Source of the DNA: Clostridiales bacterium 1_7_47FAA
GTDB lineage: Bacteria; Bacillota; Clostridia; Lachnospirales; Lachnospiraceae
Direction of reading: 5' to 3'
Length of the DNA stretch: 51,569 nucleotides
NCBI GenBank assembly: GCA_000155435.1
Contig: DS990260.1
Location: forward strand, 1,655,989-1,707,557
The notes below the pieces were generated by a model. That model was not told where the DNA came from and did not search any database. It saw only the letters and a list, made by a program, of their open reading frames with translations. Position numbers and translations under genes: made by a program. Position 1 is the first letter of the stretch. Each line of letters begins with the position of its first letter. Shown here piece by piece: positions 45,401 through 51,569 of this stretch.

Positions 45401-45507
45401 CATCCCGCTCCGCCGCACACCAGCACCTGGCGCCTGTAGGATTCCTTCCGGGCCAGGTATTCTTCTTTTATCCTTAACAGGTCTTCCTGTCTCTTCACTT
45501 CCATCAC
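42409..45507 (-). CDS. HydB-GltD/NfnB fusion: NADH- and NAD(P)H-binding flavo-iron-sulfur subunit
   Basis: 1032 residues. Residues 25-120: thioredoxin-like [2Fe-2S] domain (C31, C36, C68, C72). 125-545: NuoF/HydB core with GRGGAGFPTG (186-195), NADEGDPGAF (216-225) and [4Fe-4S] C477, C480, C483, C523. At the point where HydB copy 1 continues into a double ferredoxin, this protein instead has a GltD/NfnB-type module: cysteine-rich helical domain (C566, C570, C605, C609, C613, C617), FAD site GAGPSG (663-668), nucleotide site GGGSTAMD (793-800) followed by YRRS typical of NADPH binders, and AGGD (935-938). A C-terminal C997/C1012/C1026/C1029 group could hold a further cluster. Role: links NADH, NADPH, ferredoxin and, through HydA copy 2, H2 (inference). 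Confidence 0.93.
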   Translation of the reverse strand: MMEVKRQEDLLRIKEEYLARKESYRRQVLVCGGAGCISSNCGEVRDALVKAVENFQLSGEVQVMVTGCMGTCAMGPVILVEPEGVFYTKMTPDKVEQVVARHLLKDEICEEFTYFNEETGKYVPRMEDIDFFQGQVRIALRNCGHMEYASLEAYISRDGYGALAKALCGMTPQDVVDEMKASGLRGRGGAGFPTGVKWEAGLKAVSEDGRKFMVCNADEGDPGAFMDRSILEGDPHSIIEGMMLGGYAIGASKGYVYVRAEYPIAVERLGNAIDQARKAGILGEDIMGSGFSFDLEIRIGAGAFVCGEETSLLASIEGKRGEPRQKPPFPFEKGLFESPTIINNVETLANVAPIILNGSGWYHGFGTEKSAGTKVFALAGDIVNAGIIEVPMGTVLGDIIYRIGGGIIGGKRFKAIQSGGPSGGCLTREHLNTSVDYESLSKLGAIMGSGGLIVMNEDTCMVDTARYFMDFICDESCGKCLPCRNGTRRMLEILERITEGKGEPGDLDLLEELAKTIQQTAMCGLGQTAPNPVLSTLRYFRSEYEAHIYEKHCSAGVCAELQTSPCRNACPANVFIPGYMSMLAAGKIDDAYRLIRQDNPFPAVCGRVCTHPCEDHCRRSQVDEPLAICSVKRFIGDYALRDEYNIPLIEPKPATGKRISIIGAGPSGLSCAYYLANLGHEVHVYEAESVAGGVLYWGIPEYRLPKAVLQKEIHAIEMSGVEIHLNTKIGTDISFEDMKKQSDAVYIASGTQVSRLLDVPGEDLKGVESGLGFLKRIGLKRDMDVPNKLVVIGGGSTAMDVARTAIRLGSTDVTVIYRRSEKDMPAGRDEIAEAREEGVKLITMASPVEFLGAGGKVNGIHLVRRKETDYGKDGRRRTAHIPDSDFFLECDGIVTAINQDVDHQAYRTTNVEVEKNGKLAIGRFTSETGEEGVFAGGDVSPWGANVVIQAIADGKKAAGKIDKYVGGTGELNMGEWFEIPEIDIEVSEPHKRFPTRCLSVEERKDNFKEVNCGYHKLDAMGEALRCLHCDRR

Positions 45508-46019
45508 TGCTGTCCCTCCTCTTCATAGTAGCGCTCCAGAATCTGCTCCAGTTTGTCAGGATTGACCTGCTTATACACCTGGTCGTCAATGGACATGGCC
45601 GGCGCCAGTCCGCATGCTCCGATACAGCGTGCCACCTCAAAGGTGAACTTCCTGTCAGCTGTGGTCTCCCCGATTTCCACATCCAGCAGCTCCTTAATCC
45701 GTTCCACGATTTTCTTACCGCCCCGCACATAGCAGGCCGTGCCAAGACAGACACGGATGGTGTGCTCCCCTCTGGGCTGTGTGGAGAAGAAGGAATAAAA
45801 TGTCACTACCCCGGACACCTCCGCCAGCGGGACCTCAAGCGCGTCCGCTATCACCTTCTGTACTTCAAGAGGCAGATATCCATATATTCCCTGCGCCATG
45901 TGAAGGACCTGTATCAGGCTTCCCTCCCTGCCCCTATACTCTGCCGCCAGTTCACCAATCCGTTTTAACAGCGCTTCCTCACTGTGGTCACAGCAGCACG
46001 TATGCGTGTGTTCACCCAT
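45504..46019 (-). CDS. HydC / NuoE-like [2Fe-2S] subunit, operon 2
   Basis: 171 residues. Ligands C91 and C96 (CLGTAC) and C132 and C136 (CIGAC), with the helical part LHMAQGIYGYLP and VVTFYSFF. An unusual His/Cys-rich N-terminus (MGEHTHTCCCDHS) is absent in copy 1 and could bind a metal. AAAGGAGG lies just before the ATG; its stop overlaps the fusion gene start by 4 nt (ATGA). First gene of operon 2, preceded by a long structured leader. Confidence 0.92.
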   Translation of the reverse strand: MGEHTHTCCCDHSEEALLKRIGELAAEYRGREGSLIQVLHMAQGIYGYLPLEVQKVIADALEVPLAEVSGVVTFYSFFSTQPRGEHTIRVCLGTACYVRGGKKIVERIKELLDVEIGETTADRKFTFEVARCIGACGLAPAMSIDDQVYKQVNPDKLEQILERYYEEEGQQ

Positions 46020-46172
46020 AACTTTACCTCCTTTATTTTACCGCTTTTGTTTTCCATTTGTATTAAGCGTTGCGTGCTGGCCTGGCAGGCGGCTGCAGTC
46101 CGCCTGATGGCTCCCTCATCGCAGGTTCTCCCATATTGGGAAGAATGTATTGTGAAAAATTATACAAAGAAA

Positions 46173-46342
46173 TGGCGGGAACAACCTTACCGGCTGCTCC
46201 CGCCAAAAAGACCCTGTATAACTTTTTCCGACTTTTTAAAAATGTCCTGCCTGCCCTGCCGCAGGCGGATATTCCCTCTCACTAAATCCATCGCGCACCT
46301 CAATTGATTAAAAATATCTGATTCACTAATATATACAATCAG
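46173..46342 (-). promoter_or_regulatory. Stacked terminator-like hairpins in the operon 2 leader
   Basis: In the order of transcription (minus strand): hairpin A CTGATT / AATCAG (46342-46318) then ATATTTTT; hairpin B GCCTGC / GCAGGC (46266-46249) then AGGACATTTTT; hairpin C TGGCGGGA / TCCCGCCA (46205-46173) then TTTCTTTG. All lie between the predicted promoter and the first gene. The remaining leader (46020-46172) holds two more GC-rich hairpins (e.g. CAGGCGG / CCGCCTG). This suggests attenuation or a riboswitch-like control; no known riboswitch core was recognised. Confidence 0.55.
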
Positions 46343-46419
46343 TTGCCGTTCAGCCATCCAATCTTTTATTATTGTACCTAAAAAATTTTGTTATCTCAAA
46401 ATAATTTTGTATATTTTTG

Positions 46420-46448
46420 ATGATATCATAGAAGATTGTACTTGTCAA
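46420..46448 (-). promoter_or_regulatory. Promoter of hydrogenase operon 2
   Basis: Minus strand: perfect -35 TTGACA (46448-46443), 17-bp spacer, -10 TATCAT (46425-46420). The -35 sits inside an inverted repeat ATTGTA-N10-TACAAT (46435-46456), whose half-sites recur in the operator at 35149-35162. Predicted leader about 390 nt. Confidence 0.7.
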
Positions 46449-46553
46449 TATACAATTAAATTTTTCACAAGCAAGTATATACGCTGTATTTTATATTTTT
46501 TTCAGTTTATTCTGAATTTTTTCGGTCGATTTCTGTCGTTTTTCTGAATCGTA

Positions 46554-46582
46554 TTTTCATTTTTTCCAACATATGGTACAAT
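46554..46582 (+). promoter_or_regulatory. Promoter of the flotillin-like gene
   Basis: -35 TTTTCA (46554-46559), 17-bp spacer, -10 TACAAT (46577-46582); the start point would lie about 40 nt before the ATG. Confidence 0.45.
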
Positions 46583-46627
46583 ATCGTTAACAAAATCTTT
46601 ATACTTTTTTCACAGAAAGGAGCTTCT

Positions 46628-48205
46628 ATGTTTGACCTTGATTTTATCCTTAAAGCACTGTCCATTCTTGTTCCTGTCCTGTTGGTCATCATCATCATAA
46701 CCCAGGGCTATGTAAAGGCGCCGCCGGATCACGCCTTCATCATCTCCGGCCTGCGCAAGCAGCCCCGGGTCCTTATCGGCCGGGCAGGCATCAAAATCCC
46801 ATTCTTTGAGCAGATGGATAAATTATACCTTGGACAGATAACCGTTGACATTAAGACGGATGAATACATCCCCACCAACGACTTCATCAATGTCATGGTG
46901 GACGCGGTTGCCAAGGTCCGGGTTGCCGATGATGACGGGCGGATGAAACTGGCCATGAGGAACTTCCTGAACAAGGAACCGGCAAAGATTGCGGCCGACC
47001 TCCAGGATTCCCTCCAGGGCAATATGCGTGAGATCATCGGCACCCTTACCCTGAGGGCCATCAATACGGACCGTGATTCCTTCTCAGACCAGGTAATGAT
47101 TAAGGCTTCCAAGGACATGGAGAAGCTGGGCATCGACATCCTTTCCTGTAATATCCAGAATGTCACGGATGAACACGGACTGATTCAGGACCTTGGTATG
47201 GATAACACCTCCAAGATCCGCAAGGACGCATCCATTGCAAAGGCGGAGGCGGAAAGGGATATCGCCATTGCCCAGGCTGCGGCGGATAACGCTGCCAATG
47301 ACGCCAGGGTAATCGCCGAGACAGAGATTGCCCAGAAGAACAACGAGCTGGCCATTAAGAAGGCCGAACTCCAGAAGGCGTCTGACACCAAGAAGGCGGA
47401 GGCGGACGCTGCTTACGAAATCCAGAAGCAGGAACAGCAGAAAACCATCCAGACCGCCACGGTCAATGCCCAGATTGCCAGGGCTGAGCGCGAGGCGGAA
47501 CTGCGCAAGCAGGAAGTACTGGTTCAGCAGCAGGCGCTGGAAGCCGAGATTAACAAGAAAGCGGATGCCGACCGTTATGCCATCGAGCAGGCGGCTGCAG
47601 CCGGACTGACCAAACGCCAGCGTGAGGCGGAAGCCAAGAAGTACGAGCAGGAGCAGGAAGCCCTGGCCAAGAAGGCCCAGGCCGATGCGGAGCAGTATGA
47701 GCGCGAGAAAGACGCGGAGGCCCAGAAAGCCATAGCAGAAGCACAGAAGTACTCCATGGTCCAGGAGGCAGAAGGTATCCGCGCCAAGGGTGAGGCGGAA
47801 GCCACGGCCATCCGTGCAAAGGCGCTGGCTGAGGCCGAAGGTATGGAGAAAAAGGCCGAGGCCTACCAGAAATACAACAAGGCCGCCATGGCTGAGATGA
47901 TGATCCAGGTGCTTCCTGAAATCGCAGGCAGGATTGCTGAACCTCTGTCCCAGATTGATAAGATTACCATCATCGGCAGCAGCGGTGACTCGGATAATGG
48001 TATCGGCACGGTTGCCGGTAATGTACCGGTTGTCATGGCAAAGCTTTTCGAATCCATGAAGGAAACAACCGGAGTGGACCTGGCGGAAATCATGAAGGCG
48101 GATACATACGATGCCAAGGTTACCAGGAATGTGAACCTGACCGGAGCGCCGGATATCGTACTGGGTGCCAATGCTGCATCTGATTCCGTACAGCCTGAAG
48201 CATAG
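46628..48205 (+). CDS. Flotillin-like SPFH protein
   Basis: 525 residues. N-terminal membrane segment (about 10-27), SPFH/band 7 domain to about 190, long Ala/Glu/Lys-rich coiled coil (195-420) with flotillin-type repeats (EAE.. and KAEAEA), then a C-terminal part with IQVLPEIAGRIAEPLSQIDKITII, typical of YuaG/FloT. Organises membrane microdomains and oligomerises in the membrane. AAAGGAG precedes the ATG. The usual NfeD-type partner gene (yuaF) is not next to it; the gene is monocistronic and ends in a strong terminator. Confidence 0.92.
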   Translation: MFDLDFILKALSILVPVLLVIIIITQGYVKAPPDHAFIISGLRKQPRVLIGRAGIKIPFFEQMDKLYLGQITVDIKTDEYIPTNDFINVMVDAVAKVRVADDDGRMKLAMRNFLNKEPAKIAADLQDSLQGNMREIIGTLTLRAINTDRDSFSDQVMIKASKDMEKLGIDILSCNIQNVTDEHGLIQDLGMDNTSKIRKDASIAKAEAERDIAIAQAAADNAANDARVIAETEIAQKNNELAIKKAELQKASDTKKAEADAAYEIQKQEQQKTIQTATVNAQIARAEREAELRKQEVLVQQQALEAEINKKADADRYAIEQAAAAGLTKRQREAEAKKYEQEQEALAKKAQADAEQYEREKDAEAQKAIAEAQKYSMVQEAEGIRAKGEAEATAIRAKALAEAEGMEKKAEAYQKYNKAAMAEMMIQVLPEIAGRIAEPLSQIDKITIIGSSGDSDNGIGTVAGNVPVVMAKLFESMKETTGVDLAEIMKADTYDAKVTRNVNLTGAPDIVLGANAASDSVQPEA

Positions 48206-48247
48206 GATTACATGATGTCCTGGATTGAAGTCATATAAAAACAAGAT

Positions 48248-48295
48248 GGTGCTGCAGAAACCAGCTTTTGCCGGAACTGCAGCACCACCTTTTTA
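48248..48295. terminator. Bidirectional terminator
   Basis: Perfect 10-bp stem GGTGCTGCAG (48248-48257) / CTGCAGCACC (48277-48286), followed by ACCTTTTTATC on the plus strand and ATCTTGTTTTTA on the minus strand. Shared by the flotillin-like gene and the convergent kinase gene. Confidence 0.8.
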
Positions 48296-50818
48296 TCTGT
48301 CTGGCTGGTCAGTGAAACGTCCAGCTTCATCCTCTTCTGTTTCAGTCCACTCTCCGGTAATGATCCGGTTGTCCTCCGGGTTCCAGAACGTTTCATGATT
48401 GTTGTTTTCAGACGGGCTTATGTCTCCCGTTTCCTGGTTCTCCTCCGGATCGCAGGGGCTCTCCATCCCTGGATTTTCCTCCTGCGCATTTTCCTTCCAG
48501 CGTATGGTTACCCGGAACAGGTCGTCTTCCACTTCAACCATCATGGTGCCGCCCTGGACCTCCACGAAGCTCCTTGCAATGGCAAGGCCAAGGCCTGAGC
48601 CTTCTGTGTTGCGGGCTGAATCCCCGCGCACAAACCGCTCCGTCAGTTCCTCCGGCGATACATTCAGCTCCTGGGCCGATACATTGCGCATGGATATATT
48701 CACATATCCTTCCGGTTCCCGTGCCACCTGGATATAGGCCCTGGTGCCCGGCATGCCATACTTTGCGATATTAACCAGCAGGTTCTCAAAAATACGGTAG
48801 GTCTTCTGGCTGTCCAGGTACAGTACTACCCGCCCCTCAGGCAGGTTGAACCGGAACTCAATCCCGCTGGCAGTCATTTTGTCTGACAGTTCAAACCGCA
48901 CCTGCTTTAACAGGCTGATGATATCCACATTTTCCGGGTGCAGTGTCACGGTGCCGCTGCTGGCCTTGCTTACCTCAAACAGGTCTTCGATGAGCACCTT
49001 CAGACGCATGGATTTCTGGTCCAGCACCTGGATATAGGAACTGCGCTCTTCCTCTGTAACATTTTCCTGCTTCAGCAGGTTCACATAGGTGATGATGGCT
49101 GTCAGCGGCGTCTTCAGGTCATGGGACACATTTGTAATCAGTTCTGATTTTGTCCGTTCGCTTTTCACTTCCTGTGCAACCGCCTTTTTAAATCCATTCT
49201 GGATTTTGGACAGCTGTTCCTTAAATGGATTGAATATGCCCAGATCTTCTTCTATCTCCACATTCAGGTCGCCTTCCGCCATCTGGTTGATACCGTCCAG
49301 CAGGATCCTGTATTTCTTCTGCATCTGTCCCCAATATTTATTCAGCATGAAGAACAGCACGCATGAGTAGATGACCAATGCGCCGATTCCCCAGAACCAG
49401 AGACAGGATATGAGGGTCAGTATGATGAAGTTGCCGATGACCGCCTTGCCTAAAATCCTGGTGGAACGGCTCTCCCAGTCCGTTTCATTGAATACATTAA
49501 GCGCATTGCAGCACCAGCGCTTGATGAACCGCAGGAACCTTCCAAGCCAGGTGCGTTCCTTGAAATAGCGCCATGGTCCCATTGAGAAGATTGCGCGGTA
49601 ACACATGATTCCCCAGCAGAAAAGCCCGTATACCACTGCCCAGAACAGCAGGTTGATGACAAGCACCGCTATATCAGCGCTCCAGGAAAGGAATCCGGCC
49701 CTGAGGATTTCCTGTTTCAAGGTTCCGTCCAGGGTGGCGGCTATGAGGCTTGACGGTATACCGCCTTCCCCCATTATACTAATCCATCCCACGCCTATAA
49801 GGCTCAGGGGTTCAAAGGACAGACGGCAGAGCGCGCTTTTACCCAGGCGGAAGGAACGGACCGCGGGCAGGGCAAGGGCAAGAACCATGAGGATGGCCAT
49901 CATCCCGCCAGCTACCGTATAGTAACCGCCTCCGTACAGCAGCGCCCGTCCGTTAAGCATCGTGTTGTCCGATGTACTGTAGGAACTGCCGGTAAATGTT
50001 CCCGGCACACAGCGGAACATGATTTTTATATTCCTTGGCCCGGTGAACTGCATGCCGCTGTACCGATAGCTGTCAGACAGGCGGACGGCCAGGGGATCGT
50101 AGAATTCGAACCGGCCCATGGCCTGGAGGATCTTGGACGCATCCTGCTCATCCCCGGTAAAGCCCGACACCTTTAGGCTGCCTGTGGAAGTAAATTCTAC
50201 CGTGAAACCGACTTCCTTTTTAGCGGAATCCAATGGCGTACGGAAAAATTCCCCGGGCTTATTTACATTGCTTCTCTGAAAGCCTCCGTTTTCATCTATT
50301 ACAGCATAGAAAAGAGAGGAGTTATATCTCTGGTAATACCGCTCCCAGTCCTTACCCAGGGAATCCATCATGGACTGCAGCTCCTGGTAATAATCCAGAT
50401 TAAACTCAGAGTCCACATAGTCCTGGGCGCCCATGGCCACCTCATAATTTTCCCCATCTTCCATGTCGGAATCCTGGATCATGACATGGCTGGATGCCAC
50501 TCCGTATTCTTCTTCCCTGAGCGTCCTGATTTTCTCATCCAGGCCAGGGAGGAAGGTCTGTGAATAAGAGAGCACGCCGCCCTCTTCCTCCTGTTTCTGC
50601 TGGTGCCATATCTCATAGCTGAAATTCATGACCTGGGTTGCCAGGTCGCCGTAATCACTTCCCTGTTCCTGTATCCGCACGGTCCTGTCAGAAATATACT
50701 CCTCTGATTTTGCCTTCATATACGGATACAGCCCAATGGTTGCCGCCGATAAGGCCAGAACCGTCAGTACAATTATCAATACGCCGATTTTATGGTTGTT
50801 TTTCAATCTTGTATCCAA
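48293..50818 (-). CDS. Multi-pass membrane sensor histidine kinase
   Basis: 841 residues. First membrane segment about 11-33, external domain 34-300 with no recognised fold, then four or five membrane segments between about 300 and 495, HAMP-like linker, H-box NVSHDLKTP with H566, N-box FENLLVNIAKYG, G2 box GSGLGLAIA (740-748). The last 65 residues are an acidic, Pro/Asn-rich tail after the catalytic domain. Overlaps the response regulator gene by 29 nt. Start uncertain: TTG 50818 lies directly after GGGGAG, and TTG 50806 is 12 nt after it. The overall form recalls Lachnospiraceae kinases answering cell-envelope signals; the signal is unknown. Confidence 0.88.
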   Translation of the reverse strand: MDTRLKNNHKIGVLIIVLTVLALSAATIGLYPYMKAKSEEYISDRTVRIQEQGSDYGDLATQVMNFSYEIWHQQKQEEEGGVLSYSQTFLPGLDEKIRTLREEEYGVASSHVMIQDSDMEDGENYEVAMGAQDYVDSEFNLDYYQELQSMMDSLGKDWERYYQRYNSSLFYAVIDENGGFQRSNVNKPGEFFRTPLDSAKKEVGFTVEFTSTGSLKVSGFTGDEQDASKILQAMGRFEFYDPLAVRLSDSYRYSGMQFTGPRNIKIMFRCVPGTFTGSSYSTSDNTMLNGRALLYGGGYYTVAGGMMAILMVLALALPAVRSFRLGKSALCRLSFEPLSLIGVGWISIMGEGGIPSSLIAATLDGTLKQEILRAGFLSWSADIAVLVINLLFWAVVYGLFCWGIMCYRAIFSMGPWRYFKERTWLGRFLRFIKRWCCNALNVFNETDWESRSTRILGKAVIGNFIILTLISCLWFWGIGALVIYSCVLFFMLNKYWGQMQKKYRILLDGINQMAEGDLNVEIEEDLGIFNPFKEQLSKIQNGFKKAVAQEVKSERTKSELITNVSHDLKTPLTAIITYVNLLKQENVTEEERSSYIQVLDQKSMRLKVLIEDLFEVSKASSGTVTLHPENVDIISLLKQVRFELSDKMTASGIEFRFNLPEGRVVLYLDSQKTYRIFENLLVNIAKYGMPGTRAYIQVAREPEGYVNISMRNVSAQELNVSPEELTERFVRGDSARNTEGSGLGLAIARSFVEVQGGTMMVEVEDDLFRVTIRWKENAQEENPGMESPCDPEENQETGDISPSENNNHETFWNPEDNRIITGEWTETEEDEAGRFTDQPDR

Positions 50819-51500
50819 CTCCCCACACCACCTTTACATATTTGGGCTCCCTGGGATTCACTTCAATCTTTTCCCTCAGGTTACGGATGTGTACCATGAC
50901 CGTATCCGTGTTAATCGCCCGTTCATTCCAAACCCGTTCATATATCTCCTCAGCGGGGAATACACGTCCCGGGTTCTGTATCAGTAACAATAGAATCTTG
51001 AACTCAATGGGAGTCACCTTTACCGGTTTGTCATCTACCATGACCTCCACTGTCTCCTCATTGACCTCCAGGCCTCCCAGCCTGTGAATCCTTGGATCCT
51101 CAGCCTGTTTGGAACTCAGTCTGTCTAAAAACCTGTGGTAGCGCCTCAGATGTGAGTTAACCCTGGCCAGAAGCTCCATGGGCGTAAACGGCTTTGTGAT
51201 GTAATCATCCGCCCCCATGTTCAGTCCCAGTATCTTGTCGACTTCCTCTGATTTGGCTGACAGGAAAATAACAGGAAAATCATACTTTTCCCTGAGCTTG
51301 GCGGTCATGGTGATCCCATCCATCTTCGGCATCATCACATCCACGATGGCAAGGTCAATCTCGTTGTCCTCCAATGCCTTAAGCCCTTCCAATCCGTCAG
51401 CTGCCTGGAATACCACATATCCCTGGCTCTTTAAAAATATCTCAACGCCCTCTCTGATTTCTTTATCATCCTCTACCAGCAGAATCCGGTCCCCACTCAT
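50790..51500 (-). CDS. OmpR-family response regulator
   Basis: 236 residues from the ATG at 51500. Receiver domain with the acidic pair ED in LLVEDDKE, phosphoacceptor Asp in LAIVDVMMPKMDG and the switch Lys in ITKPFTP; C-terminal winged helix (VTPIEFKILLLLIQNPGRVFPAEEIYERVW...TVMVHIRNLREKIE). In-frame ATGs at 51521 and 51506 are rejected because AAGGAGG is 8 nt before 51500. Partner of the overlapping kinase; direct targets cannot be read here. Confidence 0.94.
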   Translation of the reverse strand: MSGDRILLVEDDKEIREGVEIFLKSQGYVVFQAADGLEGLKALEDNEIDLAIVDVMMPKMDGITMTAKLREKYDFPVIFLSAKSEEVDKILGLNMGADDYITKPFTPMELLARVNSHLRRYHRFLDRLSSKQAEDPRIHRLGGLEVNEETVEVMVDDKPVKVTPIEFKILLLLIQNPGRVFPAEEIYERVWNERAINTDTVMVHIRNLREKIEVNPREPKYVKVVWGVGYKIEKQP

Positions 51501-51569
51501 GTACATTTCCTCCTTGTGCATATAATCCTAACAACTAAATCAAAATTTAACCTGCAAAAAATATAAAAG

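Noticed and set aside
45984-46307. Plus-strand open frames in the operon 2 leader as small genes
   Set aside because: No ribosome site, no recognisable protein features, and they overlap the structured leader and start of the real minus-strand gene.
46385-46600. TTGTTA and GTTAACA stretches as Rex sites
   Set aside because: Only half-sites occur; the full TTGTTAANNNNTTAACAA pattern is not present.
47084-48244. 386-codon minus-strand open frame opposite the flotillin-like gene
   Set aside because: Leu/Gly/Phe-rich translation is the complement of the Ala/Glu/Lys coiled coil; no ribosome site or homology.

Overview
The window looks like chromosome of a strictly anaerobic, gut-type Firmicute, most likely a Lachnospiraceae of the Enterocloster / Clostridium clostridioforme type. 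This is inferred from the moderate GC, Gram-positive ribosome binding sites, lipoproteins with a CGG lipobox, TTGACA/TATAAT promoters, a Firmicute-type LexA box and several [FeFe]-hydrogenase genes. I see no rRNA, tRNA, CRISPR array, insertion sequence or prophage.

Left part (1-30.8 kb), mostly minus strand. It holds guaA, an SOS-controlled uvrA, an M20 (RocB-like) peptidase with a LURP-one-like protein, and a BMP-type nucleoside ABC transporter (lipoprotein, ATPase, two permeases). Next come ftsH divergent from a marR gene, and a polar amino-acid ABC transporter. A long same-strand block follows: sbcD, sbcC, an ATPase, a Nim-like flavoprotein, a Qnr-like pentapeptide protein, fchA, folD. After that come a DcuC-like carrier, a MalY/PatB C-S lyase and a DUF1893-like gene, under what looks like control by a nearby MarR repressor. 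The FolD lacks the usual cyclohydrolase Lys and Gln, and fchA sits next to it, so the two enzymes probably split the folate C1 reactions between them.

Central part (31.7-46.4 kb) is a hydrogen-metabolism island of three units. (1) A minus-strand regulatory operon (35.1 to 31.8 kb): two DRTGG-type proteins, a stand-alone GHKL ATPase, a HydS-like putative sensory [FeFe] hydrogenase and a PHP phosphoesterase. (2) A divergent plus-strand operon (35.3 to 40.5 kb): HydC-like, a GHKL ATPase, a thioredoxin-fold ferredoxin, HydB and HydA, that is, a NADH/ferredoxin electron-bifurcating hydrogenase. (3) A convergent minus-strand operon (46.0 to 40.6 kb): a second HydC, a 1032-residue HydB-GltD/NfnB fusion and a second HydA with its H-cluster loops. 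Unit 3 could couple H2, ferredoxin, NADH and NADPH in one complex. It is preceded by a leader of about 390 nt with stacked terminator-like hairpins. I regard units 1 and 3 as the most interesting content.

Right end (46.6-51.5 kb): a flotillin-like SPFH protein, then a convergent OmpR-type response regulator and a large multi-pass histidine kinase. Start codons were moved inward wherever a Shine-Dalgarno sequence clearly pointed to a later start; each case is stated.
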